Shown here: in pieces, positions 53,795-62,637 of the stretch | Numbering within the stretch: position 1 is the first letter of the stretch | Layout of the letters: each line of letters starts with the position of its first letter | The notes under the pieces: model-generated | Told to the model about the DNA's origin: nothing | Databases searched by the model: none | Seen by the model: only the letters and a program-made list of their open reading frames with translations | NCBI RefSeq assembly: GCF_020700235.1 | Contig: NZ_CP085301.1 | Span: 2,852,001-2,916,000, forward strand | DNA from: Haladaptatus pallidirubidus | Lineage (GTDB): Archaea > Halobacteriota > Halobacteria > Halobacteriales > Haladaptataceae | Direction: 5' to 3' | DNA length: 64,000 bases | Position numbers and translations under genes: made by a program

Positions 53795-54019
53795 TCACTC
53801 CGTCAGCCGGAGTACAGCGATTATCGGTACGAGGACGACGAGTACGGACGCGAAAGTGGCAAGCGCGACTGCGAGACGCGAAGGGGATTTTGCCACACCC
53901 GATGGAATCGCGCCTAGTATCAATCCGGCGTACAACAGTAGTTCCCCGAGGTTGAACAGCAACGTTACTCCGACGACCGGCAAGGAAATCAACAGACAAA
54001 CAAGGATTTTGCTCCGCAT
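53795..54019 (-). CDS. Small two-helix membrane protein
   Basis: A 74-residue protein from the ATG at 54019 (MRSKILVCLLISLPVVGV). Two or three hydrophobic helices (5-25, 28-45 and 52-70). No known motif. It is convergent with mutS (23 bases) and directly after the phosphoesterase gene on the same strand. Function unknown. Confidence 0.6.
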   Translation of the reverse strand: MRSKILVCLLISLPVVGVTLLFNLGELLLYAGLILGAIPSGVAKSPSRLAVALATFASVLVVLVPIIAVLRLTE

Positions 54020-54027
54020 TTTCTCTC

Positions 54028-54564
54028 TCACGCCGTATTGACAGTCACATCAACGTCACCGTCAGCGACCTCGACAGTCATCATCGTCGTACTGACGCCA
54101 TCACCGACTCCAGTAGCCGTTCCCGGATTCAACAATCGAACGCCATCGTGAACCGTGTCCTCGACTTCGTGCGTGTGACCGCCGATTCCGACCATCGGTT
54201 CATCGACTCTCGACCGAGTCGTGTCGGCGATGGCGTCCAACCAATCCTCGCGGTTCATCACAACGCCCTCCGAACTGAACACTGCCCGCTTGACGCGGTT
54301 GACGATTCCGTGGACGACGACGAAGGTTACGCCGCCAACCACAACGGAAGCAACAGGCGGAAGGTCGATATTGTCAGGGTCTGCGTTTCCGTACACCGCA
54401 GTCAGGTTTGTGGTAAGTGCCTGCACGTCGGCGAGCGCATCGTTCGAACCGAAGTCTCCGGCGTGGATAACGTGGTCAGCATTTCGAATATGCTCTCGAA
54501 ACGAATCGGGTATCTCTCGTTTCTGGTCGGGGATGTGCGTGTCGGAGAGGATTGCGACGTCCAT
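54028..54564 (-). CDS. Metallophosphoesterase, YfcE/MJ0936-type
   Basis: A 178-residue protein beginning MDVAILSDTHIPD. The calcineurin-like metal site is present: SDTH, HAGDFGS, VYGNAD, VVHGI and GGHTHEVED. Relatives are phosphodiesterases of broad specificity with two divalent metals. Length fits the minimal family. It may be co-transcribed with the small membrane protein that starts 8 bases beyond its stop. Confidence 0.92.
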   Translation of the reverse strand: MDVAILSDTHIPDQKREIPDSFREHIRNADHVIHAGDFGSNDALADVQALTTNLTAVYGNADPDNIDLPPVASVVVGGVTFVVVHGIVNRVKRAVFSSEGVVMNREDWLDAIADTTRSRVDEPMVGIGGHTHEVEDTVHDGVRLLNPGTATGVGDGVSTTMMTVEVADGDVDVTVNTA

Positions 54565-54719
54565 AATGCATACATATTAATCAAACATCTAATATTTTAG
54601 GAAAGGGCCAGATATGTGATTAAAATTGGTAAGGATAGTTCGGATAGCGGCCTGCGTCGGAACTGTCTGCTTTCAGCGTTGCCACTAATTACAGTCGACT
54701 GCAATGCCGACCGACTGCA

Positions 54720-55499
54720 TCAGGGTTCCAGCGAGACGAACTCCAACCCGCTTTCTGCGAGCATACTGCGAGCGCGTTCCGTGACCGACGGTGCGACTAA
54801 CACCCCCCTAACTTCTGCTCCGGCGTGGAGGTCGCGTCGGAGCGCGTTGATGTACCGGCGAAGTTGTCCGACCGCGTCCGGGCCGACGCGTCGGCGCTTG
54901 AGTTCGACGACCATCGTGGTTCCGTCCGCGTCTTTTCCGTAAATGTCGATGGCTCCGGCGGCAGTCTGTCGCTCTGTCGCCAGCGGCGTGAAACCCTTCT
55001 CCACGAGGTCGGGGTCGGCCAGGATGCGTTGTCGGAGGTCTTCTTCGCTTCCGGCGAGCGAGATTTCTTTCGCGTCGGTCACGTCGAATGCCGACAGTTG
55101 GGTGACGTACTCGAAGTGAACCGCGAGCGTTTCGTCCGGATCGGGTCGTCTGCTTCTAACCAGTAGTCGCTCGTCGGCTAGTTCGGATTCGAACGTCCCG
55201 CCCGGCGGTTGCCAGTTAACCGGTTTTTGCCCTTCTTCCGTGTGGACGAGCGCGGTGCCGTCTGGTTTGAGGACGATGAGTCGGTCGCCGGAGCCGAGAT
55301 AGCTCTCGGCACGCCCGTCGTACTCGACGGTACAGCACCCGAACAGGGTGAGGAGGTTACCCCGCTCGATTGCCGATTTGACCTGCGCCAGCGCCTCGTG
55401 ATGCGTCGGTGTCCGTACCGTTCTGGGTTCGCCACTCCGCTCGCCCTCGGTTGTCACTGCTCGGAAGTAGACGACGGTCGGATAAAAACCGACCGCCAT
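54720..55499 (-). CDS. nucS: NucS (EndoMS) mismatch-specific endonuclease
   Basis: A 259-residue protein. The N-terminal dimerisation domain (about 25-120) is followed by the RecB-like nuclease with ATERQTAAGAIDIYGKD, the metal Asp in AIDIYG, and VVELKRRRVGPDAVGQLRRYI (E-x-K). NucS cleaves both strands near mismatches, and archaea and actinobacteria use it for replication-error correction. This genome also has MutS and MutL, so it holds two mismatch-repair systems. The start at 55499 adds about 15 residues; MAVGFYPTVVY is plausible but not certain. Confidence 0.93.
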   Translation of the reverse strand: MAVGFYPTVVYFRAVTTEGERSGEPRTVRTPTHHEALAQVKSAIERGNLLTLFGCCTVEYDGRAESYLGSGDRLIVLKPDGTALVHTEEGQKPVNWQPPGGTFESELADERLLVRSRRPDPDETLAVHFEYVTQLSAFDVTDAKEISLAGSEEDLRQRILADPDLVEKGFTPLATERQTAAGAIDIYGKDADGTTMVVELKRRRVGPDAVGQLRRYINALRRDLHAGAEVRGVLVAPSVTERARSMLAESGLEFVSLEP

Positions 55500-55567
55500 C
55501 GTCTCACCGCAGTCATCTTCGTTAGCCCATTGCAGTCATCTCGGTTGGCTCACCGTAACTATCCCGG

Positions 55568-56113
55568 TTAGCTCATCGGTATTACCTTTCGACGGTCGCC
55601 CCCCCACTCGACCGTTCGGTTGGCGAGATAGTTCGTCGCCTCGCGCTCTCCGAGCGCTCCCCGACGAACCATGTCCCGGACGACCGCCCGCGTCGCCCGA
55701 AACCACTCTCGAACGTGGACGGCGTCGTGGTCGTCACAGACCGCCACGAGCGCGCCGACGGTCGGGTCGGCGCGCCCTGTGGGGCCGAACCAGAGCGGGA
55801 TGTACGTCGTGACATCCCACGCGAGCGAAACGACGTAGAAGGCCTCTATCTGGTGATAATCGAAGTTTGTCGCGTCCTTGCACGAAAGCGCGGTGGCTTG
55901 GGGAGCCGGTTCGATGGCGGGTTTCCATCTGCTTTTGGAACTGATACTGCCTGTTCCGGAACGGACTGTTGTTGTTTCGGTGGTTTCCCCTGCGAACGGC
56001 GTTTTCGCCGTTATTTTGTGCCGGAGCGCGAAGGAGGTGGCTCCCCAGTGCGCGTAGTGGCGGTCGTATCTGCCGTCTGGTCGCTCGTAGGCGACGAGTG
56101 CTCGGTGTCCCAC
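55568..56113 (-). CDS. Conserved haloarchaeal protein (DUF6735-like)
   Basis: A 181-residue protein from a GTG at 56113 reading MGHRALVAYERPDGRYDRHYAHWG at its start, with a Trp/Phe-rich middle (YIPLWFGPTGRADPT) and ANRTVEWGGDRR near the end. It matches a Halobacteria-wide family I recall as DUF6735. There is no catalytic motif. It is transcribed toward nucS, whose gene starts 69 bases away, so they may share a transcript. Confidence 0.75.
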   Translation of the reverse strand: MGHRALVAYERPDGRYDRHYAHWGATSFALRHKITAKTPFAGETTETTTVRSGTGSISSKSRWKPAIEPAPQATALSCKDATNFDYHQIEAFYVVSLAWDVTTYIPLWFGPTGRADPTVGALVAVCDDHDAVHVREWFRATRAVVRDMVRRGALGEREATNYLANRTVEWGGDRRKVIPMS

Positions 56114-56158
56114 GGGTAGCCCGCAGTGGTCGCGTCATCGAATAAAAAGTTCGTGGAG

Positions 56159-57862
56159 TCAAAAGACGCCCGGGAATATCACGAAGACGAACAGCATCGT
56201 TAGCAGTCCGGTCGCGACTGCGTAGTAGGCGAGCGGGATGAGTTCGAGCCGGATAACCCGGCCTTCCTCGCCGACGAGACCGACGACCGCGAGCGCGGCG
56301 ACAACGTTGTGAACGGCGATGAGGTTCCCGATGGCACCGCCGACGGCCTGCGATCCAACGAGGATGGTTCGCGAGACGCCGAGATTCTGGGCGACGTTGT
56401 ACTGGAACGTGCCGAAGAGGATGTCGCTGACGGTGTTCGACCCGGCGAGGAACGCGCCGAACGCCCCGACGAGCGCCGCGAAGAACGGATAAACGCCGCC
56501 GGCGAAGTTGGCTGTGGCGTCAGAGAGGATGGTGAGCATGCTGTCGATACCCGCCGCCTTCCCCGACTGAATCATTATCTGAACGGTCGCTACGGCGAAC
56601 AACAACGCGATGACGGCCGGCATGACCTTCTCTCCCGTCTCGACCCACGCATCCTTGATTTCACCGGGTTTCATATCCTGAAGCGGAATCGTCAGGAGGT
56701 GAACGAAGACGAACGCCGCGCCGGGGAGATACAGCAGGGAGAGATCGTTGTCCAGTCCCGTACCGAGGATGTCGTCCCACGCGAGGACGAGGGTGCTCGT
56801 GAGGAAATCGGTGAGAGGCGTCCAAACGCGCGTCAGGACGAGCAACGCGGCCAGCAGTACGTACGGCATCCACGCTTTCCAGAGCGGCATGCGTTCGGTG
56901 ACGACGCCGCCGTCGGCCGCGATAGTTCCCTCTCGGGGGGATGTTTCTCCTGGTTTGATGTCGCCCACCCAGTGGGTCGGCCACGTCTCTTGCGGGGCGA
57001 AGTCCCAGTCGTCGTCGGGGTGGAAGAATCCGGCCTTGAGCGCGCCGACCGTGAACACCATGCCCGACATCGAACCGATGAGTCCCGGGAACACCGGACC
57101 GATGAAGTACGCGGTGAGCCAGTATGGGACGGCGAAGGTGAACCACGCGAACAGGGTGAGCGGCAGTACTTCGAGCGCGGGCTTTATCGACCGCTCCTCG
57201 CCGAAGAAGCGAGTCATCATAGCGACGCCGATGAACGGAAGGAGTACGCCGATGGTGACGTGGAACGTCGCCGCCCAGACGCCGATTTGGGCGACCCACT
57301 CGGGCACGCTCGTCCCGGCGGGTGTGGCGATGTCTGTCGTCTCGAACACGTCCTGGAGACCGATGATGAGCGGCGTCCCGACCGCACCGAAGGTGATGGC
57401 CATCAGGTTTCCGGTGAGAGCGACCACGACGGCGGCGAGCGGCGGGAATCCGAGACCGACCAGAAGCGGTCCGACGACGGCCGCGGGAGTGCCGAATCCG
57501 GCCGCCGCTTCGATGAACGAGCCCAGCAAAAATACGAGCAGCACCACCTGTACGCGTCGATCTTCGCTGACGGACGCGAAACCAGCGTTGATCGCGTCGA
57601 AAGCGCCGGTCTGTTTCAGCGTGTACAATAGCAGGATGGCACCGAAGACGATCCAGAGAATACTCGCTGCCGTGATGAAGCCGTTGATCGTCGCGGCGGC
57701 GATCCAGCGCGGCGTCATCTGCCAGCCGACGACGCCCACTCCGACGGCCGTCACCCACGCCACCGGCATCGCGCGCGTGGCTGGCCAGTACTGAATCACC
57801 ATGAGGTACGCGATGGCTATCAGCGGAAGTACCGCGAGCAGGATTTCAGTCGGGCTAGCCAT
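56159..57862 (-). CDS. lctP: L-lactate permease
   Basis: A 567-residue protein with about 13 hydrophobic helices. LctP signatures: PVAWVTAVGVGVVGW, VQVVLLVFLLGSFIEAAAGFG, TPAAVVGPLLVGLGFPPLAA, AFGAFLAGSNTVSDILFG, QYNVAQNLGVSRTILVGSQAVGGAIGN and IAVHNVVAALAVVGL. It imports lactate (or glycolate) with protons or Na+. No lactate dehydrogenase lies nearby. The promoter region upstream is AT-rich with an inverted repeat (57967-57999). Confidence 0.95.
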   Translation of the reverse strand: MASPTEILLAVLPLIAIAYLMVIQYWPATRAMPVAWVTAVGVGVVGWQMTPRWIAAATINGFITAASILWIVFGAILLLYTLKQTGAFDAINAGFASVSEDRRVQVVLLVFLLGSFIEAAAGFGTPAAVVGPLLVGLGFPPLAAVVVALTGNLMAITFGAVGTPLIIGLQDVFETTDIATPAGTSVPEWVAQIGVWAATFHVTIGVLLPFIGVAMMTRFFGEERSIKPALEVLPLTLFAWFTFAVPYWLTAYFIGPVFPGLIGSMSGMVFTVGALKAGFFHPDDDWDFAPQETWPTHWVGDIKPGETSPREGTIAADGGVVTERMPLWKAWMPYVLLAALLVLTRVWTPLTDFLTSTLVLAWDDILGTGLDNDLSLLYLPGAAFVFVHLLTIPLQDMKPGEIKDAWVETGEKVMPAVIALLFAVATVQIMIQSGKAAGIDSMLTILSDATANFAGGVYPFFAALVGAFGAFLAGSNTVSDILFGTFQYNVAQNLGVSRTILVGSQAVGGAIGNLIAVHNVVAALAVVGLVGEEGRVIRLELIPLAYYAVATGLLTMLFVFVIFPGVF

Positions 57863-57966
57863 CGCGATGCACCACCGAACTCCGCACCCCGGTTAGGCGA
57901 AGACGATTCGTTCGGGAATTCGGACGAACTCTGTCACCCGTTACCATGAATACAGAGTATAGGATA

Positions 57967-57999
57967 CAATATTTATAATTAACTATTGTAGAAATATTG
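57967..57999. promoter_or_regulatory. Inverted repeat in the lctP upstream region
   Basis: CAATATTT (57967-57974) and AAATATTG (57992-57999) are perfect inverted 8-mers 17 bases apart, inside an AT-rich tract with TATA-like sequence, 105-137 bases upstream of the lctP start. This could be an operator or simply a TATA-rich promoter with chance symmetry. The 57863-58090 gap has no gene. Confidence 0.35.
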
Positions 58000-58090
58000 A
58001 TGGGTAGTGGTAACAATTTTTCAGAACGTATGACAATTGACTCGGGAACGACGGACCAAATGGGAGGTAGCGGCGAGGGTTACTCGACCG

Positions 58091-58861
58091 CTACCGACCC
58101 TCCAACGTCTCGCTCGCGTTGTCGCGGGGGCGGTAGCCGAGCGAACGCTCGCTTTCCAGAAGTGAGAGAAATCGGTCGTCGTTGCGCGACGTGACGTGGG
58201 CCGTCACGGTCGATTCGGGGAGTTCCGAGCTGACCGAGGCGTGCATCGCGTTCCGGCAGTCGCGGGAGCTAAGCCACATCGCGCGCGAGAATCGGGCGTG
58301 TTCGTCCGATTCGGTTTGCGTCTCTCTCAGTTCGTCTTCCGAGAGAAGCCACCCGATTCGGAGGTTGACCACTTCGATGCCGTACCGGTCGGCGAAGTAC
58401 GTTCCGAGGGCCTCCCCGGTCACCTTGCTCACGCCGTAGTAGGAGTCCGGACGCGCCGGGTCGTCGGGGTAGACGGGGCGGGCGTGGCCGGTAACCATCG
58501 TCTCGGTTTCCGCCGGGTCGTCCGCGTTGTACATTCCGACGGCGTGGTTCGAGGAGGCGAAGACGACGCGGTCGATGTCGTGTTCCCGGGCGGCCTCGAA
58601 GACGTTGCGGGTTCCCTCGATGTTCACGTCCACGGTGCTCCGCCAGTCCGCCTCCGGGGAGGGGTTCGCGGCGAGGTGGACGACCACGTCGTGGCCAGCG
58701 AGGATTTCCGACAGGGCCGCTGGTTCGGTCACGTCGCAGACCTCGCCGTCGATGTCGTCGTGTTCGCTGTGGGTGATGGGAGTTACGTCGTACTCTTCGA
58801 GGGCGGCGAGCGTTTCCCGCCCGACGTTGCCCGCCGCACCCGTCACTGCGATTCGTGTCAT
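58091..58861 (-). CDS. NAD-dependent dehydrogenase, Azf/extended-SDR type
   Basis: A 256-residue protein from the ATG at 58861 (MTRIAVTGAAGNVGRETLAAL). The glycine motif GAAGNVG binds NAD. VVVHLAANPSPEADWRST, RVVFASSNHAVGMYN with catalytic Ser, and SYYGVSKVTGEALG with the Tyr-x3-Lys active site follow. The order HLA-NPSPEA-W, ASSNHAVG and YGVSK resembles haloarchaeal Azf, a NAD-dependent glucose-6-phosphate dehydrogenase, but several related epimerase-type enzymes share it, so the substrate is unproven. It is divergent from the AIR-synthase gene cluster. Confidence 0.85.
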   Translation of the reverse strand: MTRIAVTGAAGNVGRETLAALEEYDVTPITHSEHDDIDGEVCDVTEPAALSEILAGHDVVVHLAANPSPEADWRSTVDVNIEGTRNVFEAAREHDIDRVVFASSNHAVGMYNADDPAETETMVTGHARPVYPDDPARPDSYYGVSKVTGEALGTYFADRYGIEVVNLRIGWLLSEDELRETQTESDEHARFSRAMWLSSRDCRNAMHASVSSELPESTVTAHVTSRNDDRFLSLLESERSLGYRPRDNASETLEGR

Positions 58862-58975
58862 GTGGGCGGGATGGGAGCGATGCGACGTATAGCTCCCCGC
58901 CGGTTGAATGCCGGGACGTATCACCTCGTCCCGTCGAATCACCACCGATTTGTGCCACCGGGAGATATTCCCGGT

Positions 58976-59986
58976 ATGACCGACCTCGGGAAGATAGACC
59001 GCGATTTCTTCGACGAACACGTCTATCCCTATCTCGGCGCGGAGCGCGACGACGAACTGCTCGGGCCGAAACACGGCGTGGACTTCGGGGTGATCGACGT
59101 TGGGGAGCGAGTGGTCGCACTCGCAACCGACCCGCTCTCGATTCTCCCCGAACTCGGATTCGAGCGCGCGGCGTGGTTCGCCTTTCACGTCGTCGTGAGC
59201 GACGTAGCGGTGAGCGGTCTCTCGCCGACCCACCTCGCGGTTGATTTCAATCTGCCGCCGGAAATTACGGACGAAGAGTTCGCTACCGTCTGGCGAACCT
59301 TCGACCGGGAAGCCAAAAAGTTAGAGGTTAGCGTCGTCACCGGGCACACGGCTCGATATTCCGGCTGCCGGTATCCGTGGGTCGGCGGAGCGACGACGTT
59401 GGCGGTCGGCGAAAAGGAGACTCTCGTGCGACCGGACGGGGCAGAACCGGGGGATAGCGTCCTCGTTACGAAAGGACCGGGCGTGGAGACGGCGGGCTTT
59501 CTGGTCACGCTGTTCGAAGACCACATCGACCTTCCGCGGGAAACCATCGAGGATGCGAAAGAGCGTTATTACGACATGAGTCCGGTGGAGGACGCCTTAG
59601 TTGCGGCGAACGCGGGGAACGTCACCGCGATGCACGACGCGACGGAGTGCGGAATTCACGGCGCGCTGGTCGAGATGGCTCGGGCGGCGAACGTTCGATT
59701 CGACGTGACTCACGACGATGTACCGATTCTACCTGGCGTGCTGGAAGCGTGCGAGTTCTTCGAGATAAATCCGTGGGAGTCCACGACCGAGGGAACCCTC
59801 GTTCTAACCGCGTCGCCCGAAAGCATAGATGACGTGCTTTCGGCGCTCTCGGACGCGGGAATTCCGGCGGCCGAAATGGGTACGGTGTGCGAGGGTGATG
59901 GGGTGTACGTCGATGGCAGTCGAATCGAGCATCCCGACGTAGACCCCTCGTGGCAGGTGTTTGCCGAGTACGCAGACCGGGACTGA
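58976..59986 (+). CDS. AIR-synthase-related protein, copy 1
   Basis: A 336-residue member of the PurM/ThiL/HypE/SelD superfamily from the ATG at 58976 (MTDLGKIDRDFFDEHVYPY). Motifs: HGVDFGVIDVG, ALATDPLSIL (phosphate/metal Asp), SDVAVSGLSPTHLAVDFNL, GGATTLAVGE, VLVTKGPGVETAGFL, AMHDATECGIHGALVEMA. This ATP-dependent fold includes thiamine-monophosphate kinase ThiL. It is followed by a paralogue (60049) and thiDN (61065), so a thiamine role is plausible but inferred. In copy 1 the second glycine of the copy-2 EGG loop is Cys (DATECGIHG). Confidence 0.88.
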   Translation: MTDLGKIDRDFFDEHVYPYLGAERDDELLGPKHGVDFGVIDVGERVVALATDPLSILPELGFERAAWFAFHVVVSDVAVSGLSPTHLAVDFNLPPEITDEEFATVWRTFDREAKKLEVSVVTGHTARYSGCRYPWVGGATTLAVGEKETLVRPDGAEPGDSVLVTKGPGVETAGFLVTLFEDHIDLPRETIEDAKERYYDMSPVEDALVAANAGNVTAMHDATECGIHGALVEMARAANVRFDVTHDDVPILPGVLEACEFFEINPWESTTEGTLVLTASPESIDDVLSALSDAGIPAAEMGTVCEGDGVYVDGSRIEHPDVDPSWQVFAEYADRD

Positions 59987-60048
59987 ACACCACAGCGGAC
60001 AGCCAGTAAGCATCACTGGTAAATACCACCTAGTAATAACATCTGCGT

Positions 60049-61068
60049 ATGGACAACCTTGGCAAAGTAGACCGAGAATTTTTCGAGGAGTACATCTACC
60101 CGCATCTCGGCGCGGAGCGCGACGACGTGACGCTGTCACCGCAGCACGGCGTGGATTTCGGCGTCTTCGAGGTCGGTGGAGAAGCGGTCGCAACCGCGAC
60201 CGACCCGATTTTCATCATGCCCTCGCTCGGGTTCGAGCGCGCGGCGTGGTTCGCCTTTCACATACTCATGAGCGACGTAGCGGTGAGCGGTCTCTCGCCG
60301 ACCCACCTCGCGGTTGATTTCAACCTGCCGCCGGAAATTACCGACGAGGAGTTCGAGACGATTTGGAAGACGTTCGACCGGGAAGCCGAGGAACTTGGCG
60401 TCAGCGTCGTCACGGGACACACCGCTCGGTACGCCGGATGCAACTATCCGATGGTCGGCGGCGCGAACGCCATGGCGGTCGGCGACCCGAACGACATCGT
60501 TCGCCCGAACGGAGCGCGTCCGGGCGACCGCGTCCTGCTCACGAAAGGTCCGGCGGTGGAAGCGACAGGTCTGCTCTCCATCCGGTTCGAGGACCTGATG
60601 AGGGAAGAACTGCCCGAAGGACCCGTCGAAAAGGCGAAAGACCGATTTTACGACATGAGTCCCGTCGAGGATGCATTAGTCGCGGCCGGGACGGGAAACG
60701 TCACCGCGATGCACGACGCGACCGAGGGCGGCGTCCACGGCGCGCTGGTCGAGATGGCCCGCGCCAGCGGGGTTCATCTCGACGTATCGCAGGATTCGAT
60801 TCCCGTCCTGCCGGGCGTGCTGGAAGCGTGCGAGTTCTTCGACATCGACCCGTGGAAATCGATTAGCGAAGGCACGCTTTTGCTTTCGGTTGCGGCCGAG
60901 GACGCCGAAAGCGTCCTCTCCGCGCTGGACGACGCCGAAATCCTCGCCGCCGAAATCGGCGACGTTCGCGAAGGGGAGGGCGTCGAGATAGACGGTGAGC
61001 GTATCGAACACCCGGAGGTTGACCCGTTCTGGGGGGCCTTCGAGGAGTTCATGGAGCGATCTCCATGA
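60049..61068 (+). CDS. AIR-synthase-related protein, copy 2
   Basis: A 339-residue paralogue of the 58976 gene from the ATG at 60049 (MDNLGKVDREFFEEYIYPH). It shares HGVDFGVFEVG, FERAAWFAFH, the long block SDVAVSGLSPTHLAVDFNL-PPEITDEEFE, GGANAMAVGD, LLTKGPAVEATGLLS and AMHDATEGGVHGALVEMA with the usual EGG loop. DNA identity is highest in the middle block, suggesting recent duplication or gene conversion. It overlaps thiDN by four bases (ATGA). A ThiL-like or related ATP-dependent role in thiamine or coenzyme synthesis is the leading idea. Confidence 0.9.
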   Translation: MDNLGKVDREFFEEYIYPHLGAERDDVTLSPQHGVDFGVFEVGGEAVATATDPIFIMPSLGFERAAWFAFHILMSDVAVSGLSPTHLAVDFNLPPEITDEEFETIWKTFDREAEELGVSVVTGHTARYAGCNYPMVGGANAMAVGDPNDIVRPNGARPGDRVLLTKGPAVEATGLLSIRFEDLMREELPEGPVEKAKDRFYDMSPVEDALVAAGTGNVTAMHDATEGGVHGALVEMARASGVHLDVSQDSIPVLPGVLEACEFFDIDPWKSISEGTLLLSVAAEDAESVLSALDDAEILAAEIGDVREGEGVEIDGERIEHPEVDPFWGAFEEFMERSP

Positions 61069-62429
61069 CCCGGATTCCGGCACCGGTCGAACCCCCAGTC
61101 GCGGTGACAATCGCCGGAAGCGACTCCGGCGGCGGTGCGGGGATTCAGGCCGATTTGAAGACGATGGAGGCCCACGGCGTGTTCGGTACCAGCGTCGTCA
61201 CGAGCGTCACGGCCCAGAACACGCGAGGCGTCGAGGGGGCGTTTACGCTCCCGGTCGAAGCAATCGAGGAGCAGTGTTCTGCCGTTCTCTCTGATTTCGA
61301 TGTTCGGGCGGTAAAAACCGGTATGCTCGCGGAAGCCCCGGTCGTGCGGAGCGTCGCGGAGCAAGTGGAAAAACTAGAAATCCCGGTTGTCGTTGACCCC
61401 GTGATGGTCGCCACCTCGGGCGACCGACTGCTCGATTCCGACGGCGAAGCGGCCTACGAGGAACTCATCGAACACGCAACGCTCGTGACGCCGAACGCGG
61501 ACGAGGCCGCGGTGCTGACCGGCGTGAAACCCGAGGACGACGAAAGCGCGAATTCGGCGGGCGAGGAACTGCTCGAACTGGGTGCGGACGCGGCGCTCGT
61601 CAAGGGAGGGCACGTTCCGGGAGAGCAAGTTCGGGACGTGCTGGTGAGCGAGGACGGGGTCGAAATTTTCGCTCACGACAGAATCGAGACGGACGCGACT
61701 CACGGCTCCGGCTGTACGCTCGCCAGCGCCGTCGCCGCAGGACTCGCGCAGGGAGATGCCCTGCGCGAGTCCGTCGCGCAAGCCACCGCGTTCATGGAAC
61801 GTGCCGTACGCTACCATCTGAACGTCGGAAAGGGGCCGGGGTCGGTCCACCACCTGGTCGAACTGCGGAACGAAGCGGCGCGCGATTCAACTGCGGAAAC
61901 GGTCGAGCGCGTCGTCCAGTCGTTCGTCGAACGTGACGTGAGCAGACTGGTTCCGGAAGTCGGCATGAACGTCGTCGGTGCGACACCCTACGCCGAGGCG
62001 GTCGGCGAAACCGCCGCCGTCGAGGGGAGAATCACCCGAACCATGTCCGGCGTAAAGCCGAATCGCGGCGTGCGATTCGGCGCGTCGAGTCACGTTGCCC
62101 GATTCCTGCTCTCGGCCCGCGAGTTCGACCCCGACCTTCGATTTGCGGTCAACTGCCGATTCGATGACGATGTGGAGTCCGCACTTGCAACGCTCAGCGG
62201 CGAAGTCGCCGAGTTCGACCGTTCGGCGGAACCGACGGACGTAAAAGAACGCGAAGGGAGTACGATGGGGTGGGGTGCGAGACGGGCGTTCGAGTCGGCG
62301 GACGAGACGCCCGTCGCCATCATCGACCGTGGCGAAGTTGGGAAAGAGGCAATCGTGAAACTACTCGCGGCGGAGACGGAAGAACTGCAACGGCGGACGT
62401 TTGCGGTGCTTTCGGCGCTGGAGACGTGA
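61065..62429 (+). CDS. thiD: ThiDN: HMP/HMP-P kinase fused to ThiN thiamine-phosphate synthase
   Basis: A 454-residue fusion. The ThiD domain (about 1-260) has AGSDSGGGAGIQADLKTMEAHG, VTSVTAQNTRG, VVDPVMVATSGDRLLD, LVTPNADEAAVLTG and DATHGSGCTLASAVAAGLAQG. It phosphorylates hydroxymethylpyrimidine twice. The C-terminal ThiN domain (about 280-450; LVPEVGMNVVGATPYAEAVG, GRITRTMSGVKPNRGVRFGASSHVARFLL) joins pyrimidine and thiazole phosphates in archaea lacking ThiE. It completes thiamine phosphate formation. It overlaps AIR-synthase copy 2 (ATGA), so they form one operon. Confidence 0.95.
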   Translation: MTRIPAPVEPPVAVTIAGSDSGGGAGIQADLKTMEAHGVFGTSVVTSVTAQNTRGVEGAFTLPVEAIEEQCSAVLSDFDVRAVKTGMLAEAPVVRSVAEQVEKLEIPVVVDPVMVATSGDRLLDSDGEAAYEELIEHATLVTPNADEAAVLTGVKPEDDESANSAGEELLELGADAALVKGGHVPGEQVRDVLVSEDGVEIFAHDRIETDATHGSGCTLASAVAAGLAQGDALRESVAQATAFMERAVRYHLNVGKGPGSVHHLVELRNEAARDSTAETVERVVQSFVERDVSRLVPEVGMNVVGATPYAEAVGETAAVEGRITRTMSGVKPNRGVRFGASSHVARFLLSAREFDPDLRFAVNCRFDDDVESALATLSGEVAEFDRSAEPTDVKEREGSTMGWGARRAFESADETPVAIIDRGEVGKEAIVKLLAAETEELQRRTFAVLSALET

Positions 62430-62637
62430 ACGAGTTTCTCCCTCACTCCTCGCCCATCCGGTTGTAACACCGAAACGTTTCTCGGCGGTCCGCGTGCTCG
62501 CCATCCGTCGTGTTCTACGTCGTTTCCGTCGTCGATGTCTCCCGCAGTACCTCGCGCTCGTCGGTCATAATGTAGTGATGCATCGCCCTGTCGAGAATCA
62601 GAAGCGGAATTCGAGACGGTTGCCGATTTCGACCGCC

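Noticed and set aside
56309..57631. 440-codon plus-strand frame inside lctP
   Set aside because: Arg/Glu-rich antisense shadow of a clear lactate permease; typical of GC-rich haloarchaeal DNA.
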